Shown here one piece after another: positions 1 to 12,799 of a stretch of 64,000 nucleotides of DNA. The stretch's first letter is position 1, and each line of letters starts with the position of its first letter. Made by a program: the position numbers and the translations under genes. Source of the stretch: Ophiura sarsii (Eukaryota > Echinodermata > Ophiuroidea > Amphilepidida > Ophiuridae); NCBI GenBank assembly GCA_035610835.1, contig CM069449.1, positions 42,180,768 through 42,244,767 on the forward strand. Direction: 5' to 3'. The notes beneath the pieces are model-generated. The model made no database searches. It was not told the origin of the DNA and saw only the letters and a program-made list of their open reading frames with translations.

Positions 1-853
1 CAAGAAAAGGTCACTAGGGGTCAAAATGTACATTTTCACTCCTCGCACTCAAAATACTACTTGTCCAAGAGATAATGACCTATGATTGTCAGAATTAGTC
101 AAAAGATTCCTCTTATCCATGTCCATATAGGGTCCTTCTCCACTAAAAGTGACATGTCACACGAGGTCACTAGAGGTCATTGAACTATACAGGTGAAAAT
201 CTTAAGACATGCTCCGATTTTGACAAGACTACTTTTTTCTTGTGCGCATTGATCAGCCAAGCAAAAAAGTCAATTACAAGTTTTGGGTCAGAGGTCAAGA
301 AAAGGTCACTAGGGGTCAAAACGTGATTTTCACTAAAAACGCATTTGCAATTTAGTGAAATGACCTAGGATCGTCAGAATTGGTCAACATATTCCTTTTT
401 ACCGTACGCATGTACAATAGTTCGGTTTTTAAAATCAAAAAATATTTGGGGTCACTAGAGGTCAAAATGTAAATTTTCACTCAATTCACTCAAAATGCTA
501 CTTGTCCGAGAGGAAATGACCTATGATTGTCAGAATTAGTCAAAAGGTTCCTCTCATCCATGTTCATATAGGGTCCTTCTCCACTAAAAGTGACATGTCA
601 CACGGGGTCACTAGAGGTCATTGAACTTTACAAGTGAAAATCTTAAAACATGCTCCGATTTTGACGGGACTACCTTTTTCTTGTGCGCATTGATCAGCCA
701 AGCAAAAAAGTCAATTACAAGTTTTGGGTCAGAGGTCAAGAAAAGGTCACTAGGGGTTCAACTGTATTTATTTACTCCATTTACCACTCGAAGGGGTTAA
801 CATGTAACACACCCGACTAATATTCGTGATCTCCGATCACAGGTCATGTCTAG

Positions 854-930
854 TTATATTAGTCGAGAAACGACTAATATACTGTATTCGTCCTGTTTCT
901 TTCTTCTTCTTCTTCTTTCTTCTTCTTCCG
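854..930 (+). repeat. 5' terminal palindrome and TTC microsatellite of a unit
   Basis: Directly after a CTAG end at 850-853 comes TATATTAGTCG-agaaa-CGACTAATATA, an 11-bp stem, followed by a TTC/CTT microsatellite and then the unit body ('catgggacctatagctccg'). This is the clearest 5' start in the left array. The CGACTAATAT arm reappears upstream of the 3' hairpin of each unit, giving the asymmetric terminal inverted repeat expected of Helitron2/Helentron. Confidence 0.55.
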
Positions 931-1468
931 CCATGGGACCTATAGCTCCGTAACCATTGAGCCGATTTTGACCATATTTGGTCATAAGTACCCTTATGTG
1001 CACCACTACTCAGGTTGTAAAGCATAAGGGGTCAAAGGTCACACAAGGGTAACTAGGGGTCAAAACGTGATTTTCACTTAAAACGCATTTGCAATTTATT
1101 GAAATGACCTAGGATCTTGAGAATTGGCCAACATATTCCTTTTGACCGTACCCATATACAATAGTTCGGTTTTTTAAATCGAAAAATGTTTGGGGTTACT
1201 AGGGGTCAAAATGTAAATTTTAATCCATTTACTCAAAACCCTACTTGTCCGAGGGAAAATGACTGATGATACTCAGAATTGGTCAAAAGATTCCTTGGAT
1301 CCATGTTCATATAGGGTGCTTCTCCACTAAAAGTGAAATGTCAAACGGGGTCACTAGGGGTCATTGAACTTTACAGGGGGGAAATATAAGGAATGCTCCG
1401 ATTTTGACCGAGTTTCTTTTATTTTGTGGGCATTGATGAGACAAGAACAAAAGTCAATCATACCGTTA

Positions 1469-1481
1469 AGGTCAAAGGTCA
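1469..1481 (+). promoter_or_regulatory. Perfect DR1 (AGGTCA-a-AGGTCA), one of many in the array
   Basis: AGGTCAAAGGTCA is the consensus DR1 site bound by HNF4, RXR and related nuclear receptors in animals. Further exact copies lie at 1895-1907, 2521-2533 and 4123-4135 and recur in later units, surrounded by extra AGGTCA half-sites. The motif is seen directly. Any receptor binding is inference, since the sites may simply be fixed parts of the repeat consensus. Confidence 0.35.
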
Positions 1482-3241
1482 AAAAAAGGTCCCTAGGGGT
1501 CAAAATGTAAATTTTCACTCCGCGCACTCAAAATACTACTTGTCCGAGACGAAATGACCGATGATTGTCAGAATTTGTCAAAAGATTCCTCTTATCCATG
1601 TTCATATAGGGTGCTTCTCCATTAAAAGTGACATGTCAAACGGGGTCACTAGGGGTCATTGAACTATACAGGTGTAAAACTGAAGACATGCTCTGATTTT
1701 GACCGGACTACTTTTTTCTTGTGCGCATTGATAAGCCAAGAAAAAAAGTCAATGATAAGTTTGGGGTCAAAGGTCAAGAAAAAGTCATTAGGGTACAAAA
1801 TGTATTTTTTTAACTACTTCAGGGCTGAAATTTATAAAAACAATTATCAAATATAGTACAACTTAAGGTTATTGCCCTTTGACAACATATAGCAAGGTCA
1901 AAGGTCAAAGCCCTCGACTAATATCCGTGATCTAAGATCACAATTATCTCTAGTATGTTTTTGTATTTGTACGACAAAAACAAGAAATCTTCTTTCTTCC
2001 GTCATGGGACCTATAGCTCCGCAACCATTGAGACGATTTTGACCATATTTGGTCATAAGTACCCTTATGTGCACCACTACTCAGGTTGTAAAGCATAAGG
2101 GGTCAAAGGTCACACAGGGGTCACTAGGGTCAAAACGCATTTGCAATTTAGTGAAATGACCTAGGATCTTCAGAATTGGTCAACATGTTCCTTTTGACCG
2201 TACGCATGTACTATAGTTCGGTTTTTTAAATCAAAAAATATTTGGGGTCACTAGGGGTCAAAATGTAAATTTTGCTCCATTCACTCAAAACCCTACTTGT
2301 CCGAGGGGAAATGACTGATGATACTCAGAATTGGTCAAAAGATTCCTTGGATCAATGTTCATATAGGGTGCTTCTACACTAAAAGTGACATGTCAAACGG
2401 GGTCACTAGGGGTCATTGAACTTTACAAAGGGAAAATATAAGGCATGCTCCGATTTTGACCGGGTTTCTATTATTATGTGGGCATTGATGAGACAAGAAC
2501 AAAAGTCAATCATACCGTTAAGGTCAAAGGTCAACAAAAGGTCCCTAGGGGTCAAAATGTACATTTTCACTCCGCGCACTCAAAATACTACTTGTCCGAG
2601 ACGAAATGACCGATGATTGTCAGAATTTGTTAAAAGATTCCTATTATCCATGTTCATATAGGGTGCTTCTCCATTAAAAGTGACATGTCAAACGGGGTCA
2701 CTAGGGGTCATTGAACTATACAAGTGAAAATCTTAAGACATGCTCCGATTTTGACGGAACTACTTTTTTCTTGCGCGCATTGATAAGTTAAGAAAAAAAG
2801 TTAATCATAAGTTTGGGGTCAACGGTCAAGAAAAGGTCAATAGGGGTCGAAACGTACATTTTTACTCCATTAGGACTCCTAGTGACCTTTTCTTGACCTT
2901 TGACCCCAAACAAATGATTGACTTTTTTTCTTGCCTCATCAATGCCTACAAAATGAGCCATGACCGGTGAAAATCGGAGCAAGTCTTAAATTTTACCCTG
3001 TATAAACCTTTTTAAAAAATCTGCGGTCTTAATAATTATTCAATTTAAAAAAAAAGTTATACAAGGTAAAATGTAAGACTTGCTCCGATTTTGACTGGTC
3101 ATGGCTCATTTTGTAGGCATTGATGAGACAAGCAAAAAAGTCAATCATTTCTTTGGGGTCAAAGGTCAAGAAAAGGTCACTAGGGGTCGAAATGTACATT
3201 TTTACTACATTAAATAAAACGTGAAATAAAAATAATAAAAC

Positions 3242-3313
3242 ATCTGGACCTGGATTCGAACCCGCAACCTTTCGTTACCAAAGCGAGATTTTATCCAATT
3301 ACGCCATGGAGAG
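3242..3313 (-). tRNA. tRNA-like relic inside the array (probable pseudogene)
   Basis: On the minus strand an A box (TGGCGTAATTGG) and a B box (GGATTCGAACC read on the plus strand) have tRNA-like spacing, and a T-rich stretch (TTTTATTATTTTT) follows the 3' side like a Pol III terminator. The acceptor and T stems have several mismatches and the anticodon stem is poor, so the isotype cannot be read reliably. It sits at the edge of a ~600-bp insertion (about 3230-3860) that interrupts the 1.05-kb array. It may be a decayed tRNA gene or the head of a tRNA-derived SINE. Confidence 0.4.
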
Positions 3314-3860
3314 ATTCCTTGCATAATGATTGTGTTTTTAAAACTCTATACTATTCAGGTAGCACACCTCTAAATCACGTCTACACGCGTTTCTATGCAA
3401 TATATGCGTCATTTTCCGGCGATCAGAACTCGAGTTAGCCACATACGATATTTATGAATATGGTATGAAAATTTAGCCCTGATTCAACTCTTTCAAATAA
3501 GATTGTAAAAACTATACGGATAACAGTTAGATTTTTCACAATTTCGTGTCGAACCAGTGCATGCGAGATTCACGCATTGTCATCCACATGGGACGGGGTA
3601 ACAAGATACGAAATAGTGCCTCTATATTATCAACAAAAACTGATCAAATCGATTCCTCACGCGCATTTTTCAATTCTACATATTCTCAGCTTTATTTTGG
3701 TACCACATTCAGATAGTCAATCTTAATACTTTTACAAATATCAACGTTTCATGCAGCGTAGCGTTTTATACTATTGCGCAAGAAGAGTTGCAAGTTTTCG
3801 CCTGGAACTATTTAGAGGCGTGCTAAAGGGTGTCGGAACCGATGCAAATTAGATTTAGGC
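3314..3860. other. Non-array insertion sequence, no gene seen
   Basis: This stretch is not homologous to the surrounding units, and the array resumes at about 3860 ('caaaatgtaaatttttactcc'). No coding potential or terminal repeats were recognised. It accounts for most of the extra length between the landmarks at 2440 and 4045. Confidence 0.5.
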
Positions 3861-5541
3861 AAAATGTAAATTTTTACTCCATTCACTCAAAACCCTACTT
3901 GTCCGAGGGAAAATAACTGATGATACTCAGAATTAGTCAAAAGATTCCTTGGATCAATGTTCATATAGGGTGCTTCTACACTAAAAGTGACATGTTAAAC
4001 GGGGTCACTAGAGGTCATTGAACTTTACAGGGGGGAAATATGAGGCATGCTCTGATTTTGACAGAGTTTCCTTTATTTTGTGGGCATTGATAAGGCAAGA
4101 ACAAAAGTCAAATATAACGTTAAGGTCAAAGGTCAAGAAAAGGTCACTAGGGGTCAAAATGTACATTTTCACTCCTCGCACTCAAAATACTACTTGTCCA
4201 AGAGATAATGACCGATGATTGTCAGAATTTGTCAAAAGAATCCTCTTATCCATGTTCATATAGGGTGCTTCTCCATTAAAAGTGACATGTCAAACGGGGT
4301 CACTAGGGGTCATTGAACTATACAGGTGTAAAACTGAAGACATGCTCTGATTTTGACCGGACTACTTTTTTCTTGTGCGCATTTATAAGGCAAGAAAAAG
4401 TCAATTATAAGTTTGGGTTCAAAGGTCAAAAAAAGGTCATTAGGGTTCAAAATATATTTTTTTAACTACTTCAGGGCTGAAATTTATAAAAACAATTATC
4501 AAATATAAAATATTATAATGTTATTGCCCTTTGACAACATATAGCAAGGTCAAAGGTCAAAGCCCTCGACTAATATCCGTGATCTAAGATCACAATTATC
4601 TCTAGTTCTTTCTTTCTTTCTCCTGTCATAAGGCCTATAGCTCCGTAACCATTGAGCCGATTTTGACCATATTTGGTCATAAGTACCCTTATGTGCACCA
4701 CTACTCAGGTTGTAAAGCATAAGGGGTCAAAGGTCACAAAAGGGTAACTAGGGGCCAAAACGTGATTTTCACTTAAAACGCATTTGCAATTTATTGAAAT
4801 GACCTAGGATCTTGAGAATTGGCCAACATATTCCTTTTGACCGTACGCATGTATAATAGTTCGGTTTTTTAAATCGAAAAATGTTTGGGGTTACTAGGGG
4901 TCAAAATGTAAATTTTACTCCATTCACTCAAAACCCTACTTGTCCAAGGGAAAATGACTGATGATACTCAGAATTGGTCAAAAGATTCCTTGGATCCATG
5001 TACATATAGGGTGCTTCTCCACTAAAAATGAAATGTCAAACGGGGTCACTAGGGGTCATTGAACTTTACAGGGGGAAAATATAAGGCATGCTCCGATTTT
5101 GACTGGGTTTCTTTTATTATGTGGGCATTGATGAGACAAGAACAAAAGTCAATCATACCATTAAGGTCAAAGGTTAAAAAAAGGTCCCTAGGGGTCAAAA
5201 TGTACATTTTCACTCCGCGCACTCAAAATACTACTTGTCCGAGACGAAATGACCGATGATTGTCAGAATTTGTCAAAAGATTCCTCTTATCCATGTTCAA
5301 ATAGGGTGCTTCTCCATTAAAAGTGACATGTCAAACGGGGTCACTAGGGGTCATTGAACTATACAGGTGTAAAACTGAAGACATGCTCTGATTTTGACCG
5401 GACTACTTTTTTCTTGTGCGCATTGATAAGCCAAGAAAAAAAGTCAATTATAAGTTTGGGGTCAAAGGTCAAGAAAAGGTCATTAGGGTTCAAAATGTAT
5501 TTTTTTAACTACTTCAGGGCTGAAATTTATAAAAACAATTG

Positions 5542-6350
5542 TGTAGAGAAGCACATGACAAAAATGTGATTGAATCTCACCAACTTTTTATTCATGAGAC
5601 CGTTAGGCCATTGCCTAACACAAGAACAAACAATACATAGTCTTATAACAAATAGGCTATTGCCTTACTACAAGAACAAACAATATAACAATCAATAATA
5701 CATGTTATACATAGTCTTATAACAAATAGGCTATTGCCTTACTACAAGAACAAACAAAGTCTTTATAACAATCAATAATACATGTTTACAAGATTCTCAA
5801 ACAATGCTCCCATCCATTTTTGTTGAAATGCCACTGTAATGACAGTATGCAATAATTAGATTTTAAGCAATGAGCTTGAACCGGAACAACCTGCAAGGAC
5901 CAACTCATATAAGCGGTATTGGGCAATTTTGACAAACAATGAGTTTAGTGAGCTAGTGTTCCGGAACAACCTGCTATTGGACAAAACTTGACAAGATTCA
6001 GCTGATATTGGACAAACTCCTTCAAAAGGACATGACAGCATCGAGCCGGGGAGGCAAGGGATCCCCGAGGGGTCACCGGGCAGCACACCTACTAGATAGT
6101 ACTCCAGCGAAATGCTATCCTGCGACCCCCCTGACCTCGCATCCCAGACTCAATCCTCCATAGGTATCAGCAATAAAAGACTACAAACAAGACCCTGATT
6201 ACAGGGCGTTAAGCCCTTCCCATCTCTCACCCTTTAGCTGAGGGTGAGGGGCGGGTGGGAGGCCAAACCGATCTCATGAAAATCAAAGTAGTGAATGACG
6301 AACAGTCCCAAAGCACGTAGCCACGCCAGGTGCAAGCTGCGCCGTGTTAT
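5542..6350. repeat. ~0.8-kb foreign block flanked by duplicated array sequence
   Basis: The array is interrupted after 'aaaaacaatt' at 5541 and restarts at about 6351 with the sequence found at about 5084. The 5084-5541 segment therefore lies on both sides (again at 6351-6808) nearly unchanged, including shared private variants. Inside is a tandem ~74-bp duplication ('tcttataacaaataggctat' at 5641 and 5715) and a GC-richer right half with no convincing ORF. This is not a normal short target-site duplication; a duplication of array plus insert, or recombination, is more likely. Identity of the insert is unknown. Confidence 0.55.
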
Positions 6351-9012
6351 AAGGCATGCTCCGATTTTGACTGGGTTTCTTTTATTATGTGGGCATTGAT
6401 GAGACAAGAACAAAAGTCAATCATACCATTAAGGTCAAAGGTTAAAAAAAGGTCCCTAGGGGTCAAAATGTACATTTTCACTCCGCGCACTCAAAATACT
6501 ACTTGTCCGAGACGAAATGACCGATGATTGTCAGAATTTGTCAAAAGATTCCTCTTATCCATGTTCAAATAGGGTGCTTCTCCATTAAAAGTGACATGTC
6601 AAACGGGGTCACTAGGGGTCATTGAACTATACAGGTGTAAAACTGAAGACATGCTCTGATTTTGACCGGACTACTTTTTTCTTGTGCGCATTGATAAGCC
6701 AAGAAAAAAAGTCAATTATAAGTTTGGGGTCAAAGGTCAAGAAAAGGTCATTAGGGTTCAAAATGTATTTTTTTAACTACTTCAGGGCTGAAATTTATAA
6801 AAACAATTATCACATATAGTACAACTTAAGGTTATTGCCCTTTGACAACATATAGCAAGGTCAAAGGTCAAAGCCCTCGACTAATATCCGTGATCTAAGA
6901 TCACAATTATCTCTAGTTCTTCTTTCTTTCTTTCTTTCTCCTGTCATAAGGCCTATAGCTCCGTAACCATTGAGCCGATTTTGACCATATTTGGTCATAA
7001 GTACCCTTATGTGCACCACTACTCAGGTTGTAAAGCATAAGGGGTCAAAGGTCACACAAGGGTAACTAGGGGCCAAAACGTGATTTTCACTTAAAACGCA
7101 TTTGCAATTTATTGAAATGACCTAGGATCTTGAGAATTGGCCAACATATTCCTTTTGACCGTACGCATGTATAATAGTTCGGTTTTTTAAATCGAAAAAT
7201 GTTTGGGGTTACTAGGGGTCAAAATGTAAATTTTACTCCATTCACTCAAAACCCTACTTGTCCGAGGGAAAATGACTGATGATACTCAGAATTGGTCAAA
7301 AGATTCCTTGGATCCATGTACATATAGGGTGCTTCTCCACTAAAAATGAAATGTCAAACGGGGTCACTAGGGGTCATTGAACTTTACAGGGGGAAAATAT
7401 AAGGCATGCTCCGATTTTGACTGGGTTTCTTTTATTATGTGGGCATTGATGAGACAAGAACAAAAGTCAATCATACTATTAAGGTCAAAGGTCAAGAAAA
7501 GGTCCCTAGGGGTCAAAATGTACATTTTCACTCCGCGCACTCAAAATACTACTTGTCCGAGACGAAATGACCGATGATTGTCAGAATTTGTCAAAAGATT
7601 CCTCTTATCCATGTTCAAATAGGGTGCTTCTCCATTAAAAGTGACATGTCAAACGGGGTCACTAGGGGTCATTGAACTATACAGGTGTAAAACTGAAGAC
7701 ATGCTCTGATTTTGACTGGACTACTTTTTCTTGTGCGCATTGATAAGCCAAGAAAAAAAGTCAATTATAAGTTTGGGGTCAAAGGTCAAGAAAAGGTCAT
7801 TAGGGTTCAAAATGTATTTTTTTAACTACTTCAGGGCTGAAATTTATAAAAACAATTATCACATATAGTACAACTTAAGGTTATTGCCCTTTGACAACAT
7901 ATAGCAAGGTCAAAGGTCAAAGCCCTCGACTAATATCCGTGATCTAAGATCACAATTATCTCTAGTTCTTCTTTCTTTCTTTCTTTCTTACGTCATGGGA
8001 CCTATAGCTCCGTAACCATTGAGCCGATTTTGACAATATTTGGTCATAAGTACCCTTATGTGCACCACTACTCAGGTTGTAAAGCATAAGGGGTCAAAGG
8101 TCACACAAGGGTAACTAGGGGTCAAAACGTGATTTTCACTTAAAACGCATTTGCAATTTATTGAAATGACCTAGGATCTTAAGAATTGGCCAACATATTC
8201 CTTTTGACCGTACGCATATATAATAGTTCGGTTTTTTAAATCGAAACATGTTTGGGGTTACTAGGGGTCAAAATGTAAATTTTACTCCATTCACTCAAAA
8301 CCCTACTTGTCCGAGGGAAAATGACTAATGATACTCAGAATTGGTCAAAATATTCATTGAATCCATGTACATATAGGGTGCTTCTCCACTAAAAGTGAAA
8401 GGTCAAACGGGGTCACTAGGGTTCATTGAACTTTACAGGGGAAAATGTAAGGCATGCTCCGATTTTGACCGGGTCTCTTTTATTGTGTGGGCATTGATGA
8501 GACAAGAACAAAAGTCAATCATACCGTTAAGGTCAAAGGTTAAAAAGGTCCCTAGGGGTCAAAATGTACATTTTCACTCCGCGCACTCAAAATACTACTT
8601 GTCCGAGACGAAATGACCGATGATTGTCAGAATTTGTCAAAAGATTCCTCTTATCCATGTTCATATAGGGTGCTTCTCCATTAAAAGTGACATGTCAAAC
8701 GGGGTCACTAGGGGTCATTGAACTATACAGGTGTAAAACTGAAGACAGGCTCTGATTTTGACCGGACTACTTTGTTCTTGTGCGCATTGATAAGCCAAGA
8801 AAAAAAGTCAATTATAAGTTTGGGGTCAAAGGTCAAGAAAAGGTCATTAGGGTTCAAAATGTATTTTTTTAACTACTTCAGGGCTGAAATTTATAAAAAC
8901 AATTATCAAATATAGTACAACTTAAGGTTATTGCCCTTTGACAACATATAGCAAGGTCAAAGGTCAAAGCCCTCGACTAATATCCGTGATCTAAGATCAC
9001 AATTATCTCTAG

Positions 9013-9205
9013 TTATATTAGTCGAGAAACGACTAATATACTGTATTCGTCCTGTTTCTTTCTTTATATTAGTCGAGAAACGACTAATATACTGTATTCG
9101 TCCTGTTTCTTTCTTTATATTAGTCGAGAAACGACTAATATACTGTTTTCGTCCTGTTTCTTATATTAGTCGAGAAACGACTAATATACTGTATTCGTGC
9201 TGTTT
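9013..9205 (+). repeat. Four tandem copies of the unit 5' terminus
   Basis: The 5' terminal block, palindrome TATATTAGTCG-agaaa-CGACTAATATA followed by 'ctgtattcgtcctgtttctt', is repeated four times in succession after the CTAG end at 9009-9012. Only then does a full unit body begin, of a variant subtype ('ggccttctgacctctgacct'). Tandemly repeated termini without bodies fit aborted rolling-circle initiation or unequal exchange; that cause is inference. Confidence 0.7.
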
Positions 9206-11560
9206 CTTCTTCTTGGCCTTCTGACCTCTGACCTCCTGCGCCGTAACCGTTGGGCCGATTTTGATCAAACTTGGTCACAAGTACACTTGTGTGCACCACT
9301 ACTCAGGTTTCAAAGCACAAAAGGTCAAAGGTCACACAAGGGTCACAGGGGTCAAAAACGTGATTTTTCAAATAAAACGCATTTGCAATTTAGTGAAATG
9401 ACCTAGGATCTTCAGAATTGGTCAACATGTTCCTTTTGACCGTACGCATGTACAATAGTTCGGTTTTTAAAATCAAAATATATTTGGGGTCAGTAGGGGT
9501 CAAAATGTAATTTTTTCTCCATTCACTCAAAACCCTACTTGTCCGAGGGAAATTAACTGATGATACTCAGAATTGGTCAAAAGATTCCCCTTGACCATGT
9601 ACATATAGGTTGCTCCTGCATTAAAAGTGACATGTCACACGGGGTCACTAGAGGTCATTGAACTATACAGGTGAAAATCTTAAGACATGCTCCGATTTTA
9701 ACAGGATTACTTTTTTCTTGTGCGCATTGATAAGCCAAGAAAAAAAGTCAATCATAAGTTTTGGGTCAAAGGTCAAAAAAAGGTCACTAGGGGTCAAAAT
9801 GTAAATGTACACTCCATTCACTCAAAATGCTACTTGTCCGAGGGAAAATGACTGATGATTGTCAGAATTAATCAAAAGATTCCCCTTGACCATGTTCATA
9901 TAGGTTGCTCCTGCACTAAAAGTGACATGTCACACGAGGTCACTAGAGGTCATTGAACTATACAGGTGAAAATCTTAAGACATGCTCCGATATTGACGGG
10001 ACTACTTTTTTTCTTGTGCGCATTGATAAGCCAAGAAAAAAAGTCAATCATAATTTTGGGGTCAAAGGTCAAAAAAAGGTCACTAGGGGTCAAAACGTGA
10101 TTTTCACTAAAAACGCCATTGCATTTGATTAAAACGACCCAGGAACGTCAAAATTGGTCATCATATTTATCATGACCGTCTTCGGTTTTTTGAATCGAAA
10201 TTTTTTTGGGGTCACTAGAGGTCAAAATGTAAATTTTCACTCAATTTACTCAAAATGCTACTTGTCCGAGTGAAAATTACTGATGATTGTCAGAATAGGT
10301 CAAAAGATTCCTCTGATCGTGAACTTGGGGTCAAGGGGCAAAATGTAATACGCTAGACTAATATCCGCGATCTCCGATCGCAGCTTATGTCTAGTTCTTA
10401 TATTAGTCGAGAAACGACTAATATACTGTATTCGTGCTGTTTCTTCTTCTTCTTGGCCTTCTGACCTCTGACCTCCTGCGCCGTAACCGTTGGGCCGATT
10501 TTGATCAAACTTGGTCACAAGTACACTTGTGTGCACCACTACTCAGGTTTCAAAGCACAAAAGGTCAAAGGTCACACAGGGGTCACAGGGGTCAAAAACG
10601 TGATTTTTCACTTAAAACGCATTTGCAATTTAGTGAAATGACCTAGGATCTTCAGAATTGGTCAACATGTTCCTTTTGACCGTACGCATGTACAATAGTT
10701 CGGTTTTTAAAATCAAAATATATTTGAGGTCAGTAGGGGTCAAAATGTAATATTTTCTCCATTCACTCAAAACCCTACTTGTCCGAGGGAAATTAACTGA
10801 TGATACTCAGAATTGGTCAAAAGATTCCCCTTGACCATGTACATATAGGTTGCTCCTGCATTAAAAGTGACATGTCACACGGGGTCACTAGAGGTCATTG
10901 AACTATACAGGTGAAAATCTTAAGACATGCTCCGATTTTGACGGGACTACTTTTTTCTTGTGCGCATTGATCAGCCAAGCAAAAAAGTCAATTACAAATT
11001 TTGGGTCAAAGGTCAAGAAAAGGTCACTAGGGGTAAAAATGTAAATGTTCACTCAATTCACTCAAAATGCTACTTGTCCGAGGGAAAATGACTGATGATT
11101 GTAAGAATTGGTCAAAAGATTCCTCTTGTCCATGTTCATATAGGTTGCTCCTGCACTAAAAGTGACATGTCACACGGGGTCACAGAGGTCATTGAACTAC
11201 ACAGGTGAAAATCTAAAGACATGCTCCGATTTAACGGGACTACTTTTTTCTTGTGCGCATTGATAAGCCAAGAAAAAAAGTCAATTACAAGTTTGGGGTC
11301 AAAGGTCAAGAAAAGGTCACTAGGGGTCAAAACGTGATTTTCACCTAAAATTGGTCATAAGATTCCTCGTATCAATGTTCATTAGGTTGCATGCTTCTCC
11401 ACTAAAAGTGCCATTTCACACAGAGAGGGGTCATTGAACTATGCAGGTGTAGTAACGACATGCTCTGTTTTGACCGGACTTGTCTAATCGTTAATCACGA
11501 TCTTGGGGTCAAAGGTCAAGAAAAGGTCACAAGGGGTCCAAATGTAAATTTGTACTCCCT

Positions 11561-12799
11561 TTATTTAAAATGTAAGTGCCTCACTTTTTTAAAAGACATT
11601 TTTGTTTTTTAAAACATCAATCATACTCAACGGGATATTTCCAAAGCAAGATTTAGGATCCTATGATTGTAAATGAAACGGCAACGGTATCAAGCTCATT
11701 GATCATACGTTACAAAAAAACACGAACGGTCACTCGAGCTTCATGTGTTTTAAAACGCGTCAACACAAGAATAATTACGAATACTTACGAAAAACAACTC
11801 TATTATATACTAAAAGTTTGTGTTGAAAATCATATTTCTTCATAAATTGGTTTTGACTGGTTAGGATAAGGGTGCCAGGATAAGTTTATTCACGGCATTT
11901 TCACATCATATAAAGGCAAATTAAAGGTAGGATCATGGGGATTGTTTTAAAAAAAAATGTAATTGATCATGCTGTGCTCGGGCTAGTGCTCTGCTGAATT
12001 CGGAAGTAAACAGACGGTTGCATCCCCTTTTTCTCAAGTAATTTGTTAATCCTTAATATAATTTGTTGATTCTGTCACTACTTATGTCTTTTGTAGTACT
12101 GAGTCCTATAGGTCGACACGGTCATCCGGGTACTTCGTACATTTTGTTATTGTTTTGCCAAAAAACGTAAACAGTGAAGTCTCTTACACGCCGTGACGCG
12201 TCGCTTGGGTCTATCTATTGCATGGTTGAACAGAGTGTAAAACCCAAGTTGTTAAATGTATAATGACGTGGTCAACGGCAAACTGTAACGTGTGACGTCA
12301 GTCCGGGGTGACCTATAGGTGACTGGTCGGCCCAGACTGACATTATGTGCTGTTGACCACAAATTAAAGAGGTAAACAAAGGTCTCTTAGTCTTACACGC
12401 TGTGACGCGATCGCTTGGGTCAATATACTGCATGGTTGAACCATAAGTCCATGGTTGAACAGAGCCTAAAACCAGAGTTTTTAGAATGTCTGGTTTGTGG
12501 TCAAATGAAACTGTACAAAAACAATAACAAAATGTACAAAGTATAACAAAGTACTTGGATGACCGGGCCGACCTATACCAAAGATAAACCATAATGATCA
12601 CCGACCTATACCTATCAAAGATTTACCATATTGATCAGTGATCATACGTTAGATTTCAATCATAGGAATAGGATGAAAAGTACCGTATTGTGTTACTCTA
12701 TAAGGGCAGGGTCGGCATTTGGCAAAACACTGTAACACCAAAATGTGACTTTTTGAGATAAAATCATTTATAAGTAATTCGGGGACGCTGTTTCCATTT
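11561..12799. repeat. Non-array spacer with a foldback repeat
   Basis: The segment at about 12105-12155 ('cctataggtcgacacggtca') reappears inverted at about 12525-12580, making a ~470-bp foldback. Between the arms, a ~90-bp sequence with 'cgcttgggtc' and 'gcatggttgaac' is imperfectly repeated (12180-12250 and 12390-12475). A piece at about 12005-12105 is also found inverted at about 31680-31760, next to the right-hand array. No gene was recognised. Confidence 0.5.

Larger units (their letters stand above)
1..11560 (+). repeat. Tandem array of ~1.05-kb Helentron/HINE-like units
   Basis: Homologous landmarks recur about every 1.05 kb. The phrase 'gcatgctccgattttgac' falls near 2440, 4045, 5085, 6350, 7400 and 8450; the longer gaps are explained by insertions at about 3230-3860 and 5542-6350. 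Many units begin with a pyrimidine microsatellite (TTTC/TTC runs). Units end with CGACTAATAT, a short hairpin (GTGATCTAAGATCAC or GCGATCTCCGATCGC), 8-9 bases, then CTAG followed by T. CTAG ends are seen at 850, 1950, 4602, 6913, 7962, 9009 and 10391. Each unit contains diverged sub-repeats built on 'ggggtcactaggggtca'. A 3' hairpin before CTAG, with the inverted motif near both ends, is the described architecture of Helitron2/Helentron elements and their non-autonomous HINE derivatives. The family assignment is inference; the repetition is directly visible. No host gene is seen. Confidence 0.7.

Noticed and set aside
1659..8915. Recurrent 64-66-residue ORFs in each array unit
   Set aside because: They repeat because the DNA repeats. 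Most begin at TTG inside the phrase 'cattgaac', not ATG, and lack any domain; sequence changes do not favour silent positions.
9013..9205. CRISPR-like array
   Set aside because: Spacers are not unique and the repeats are transposon termini in a eukaryotic context.
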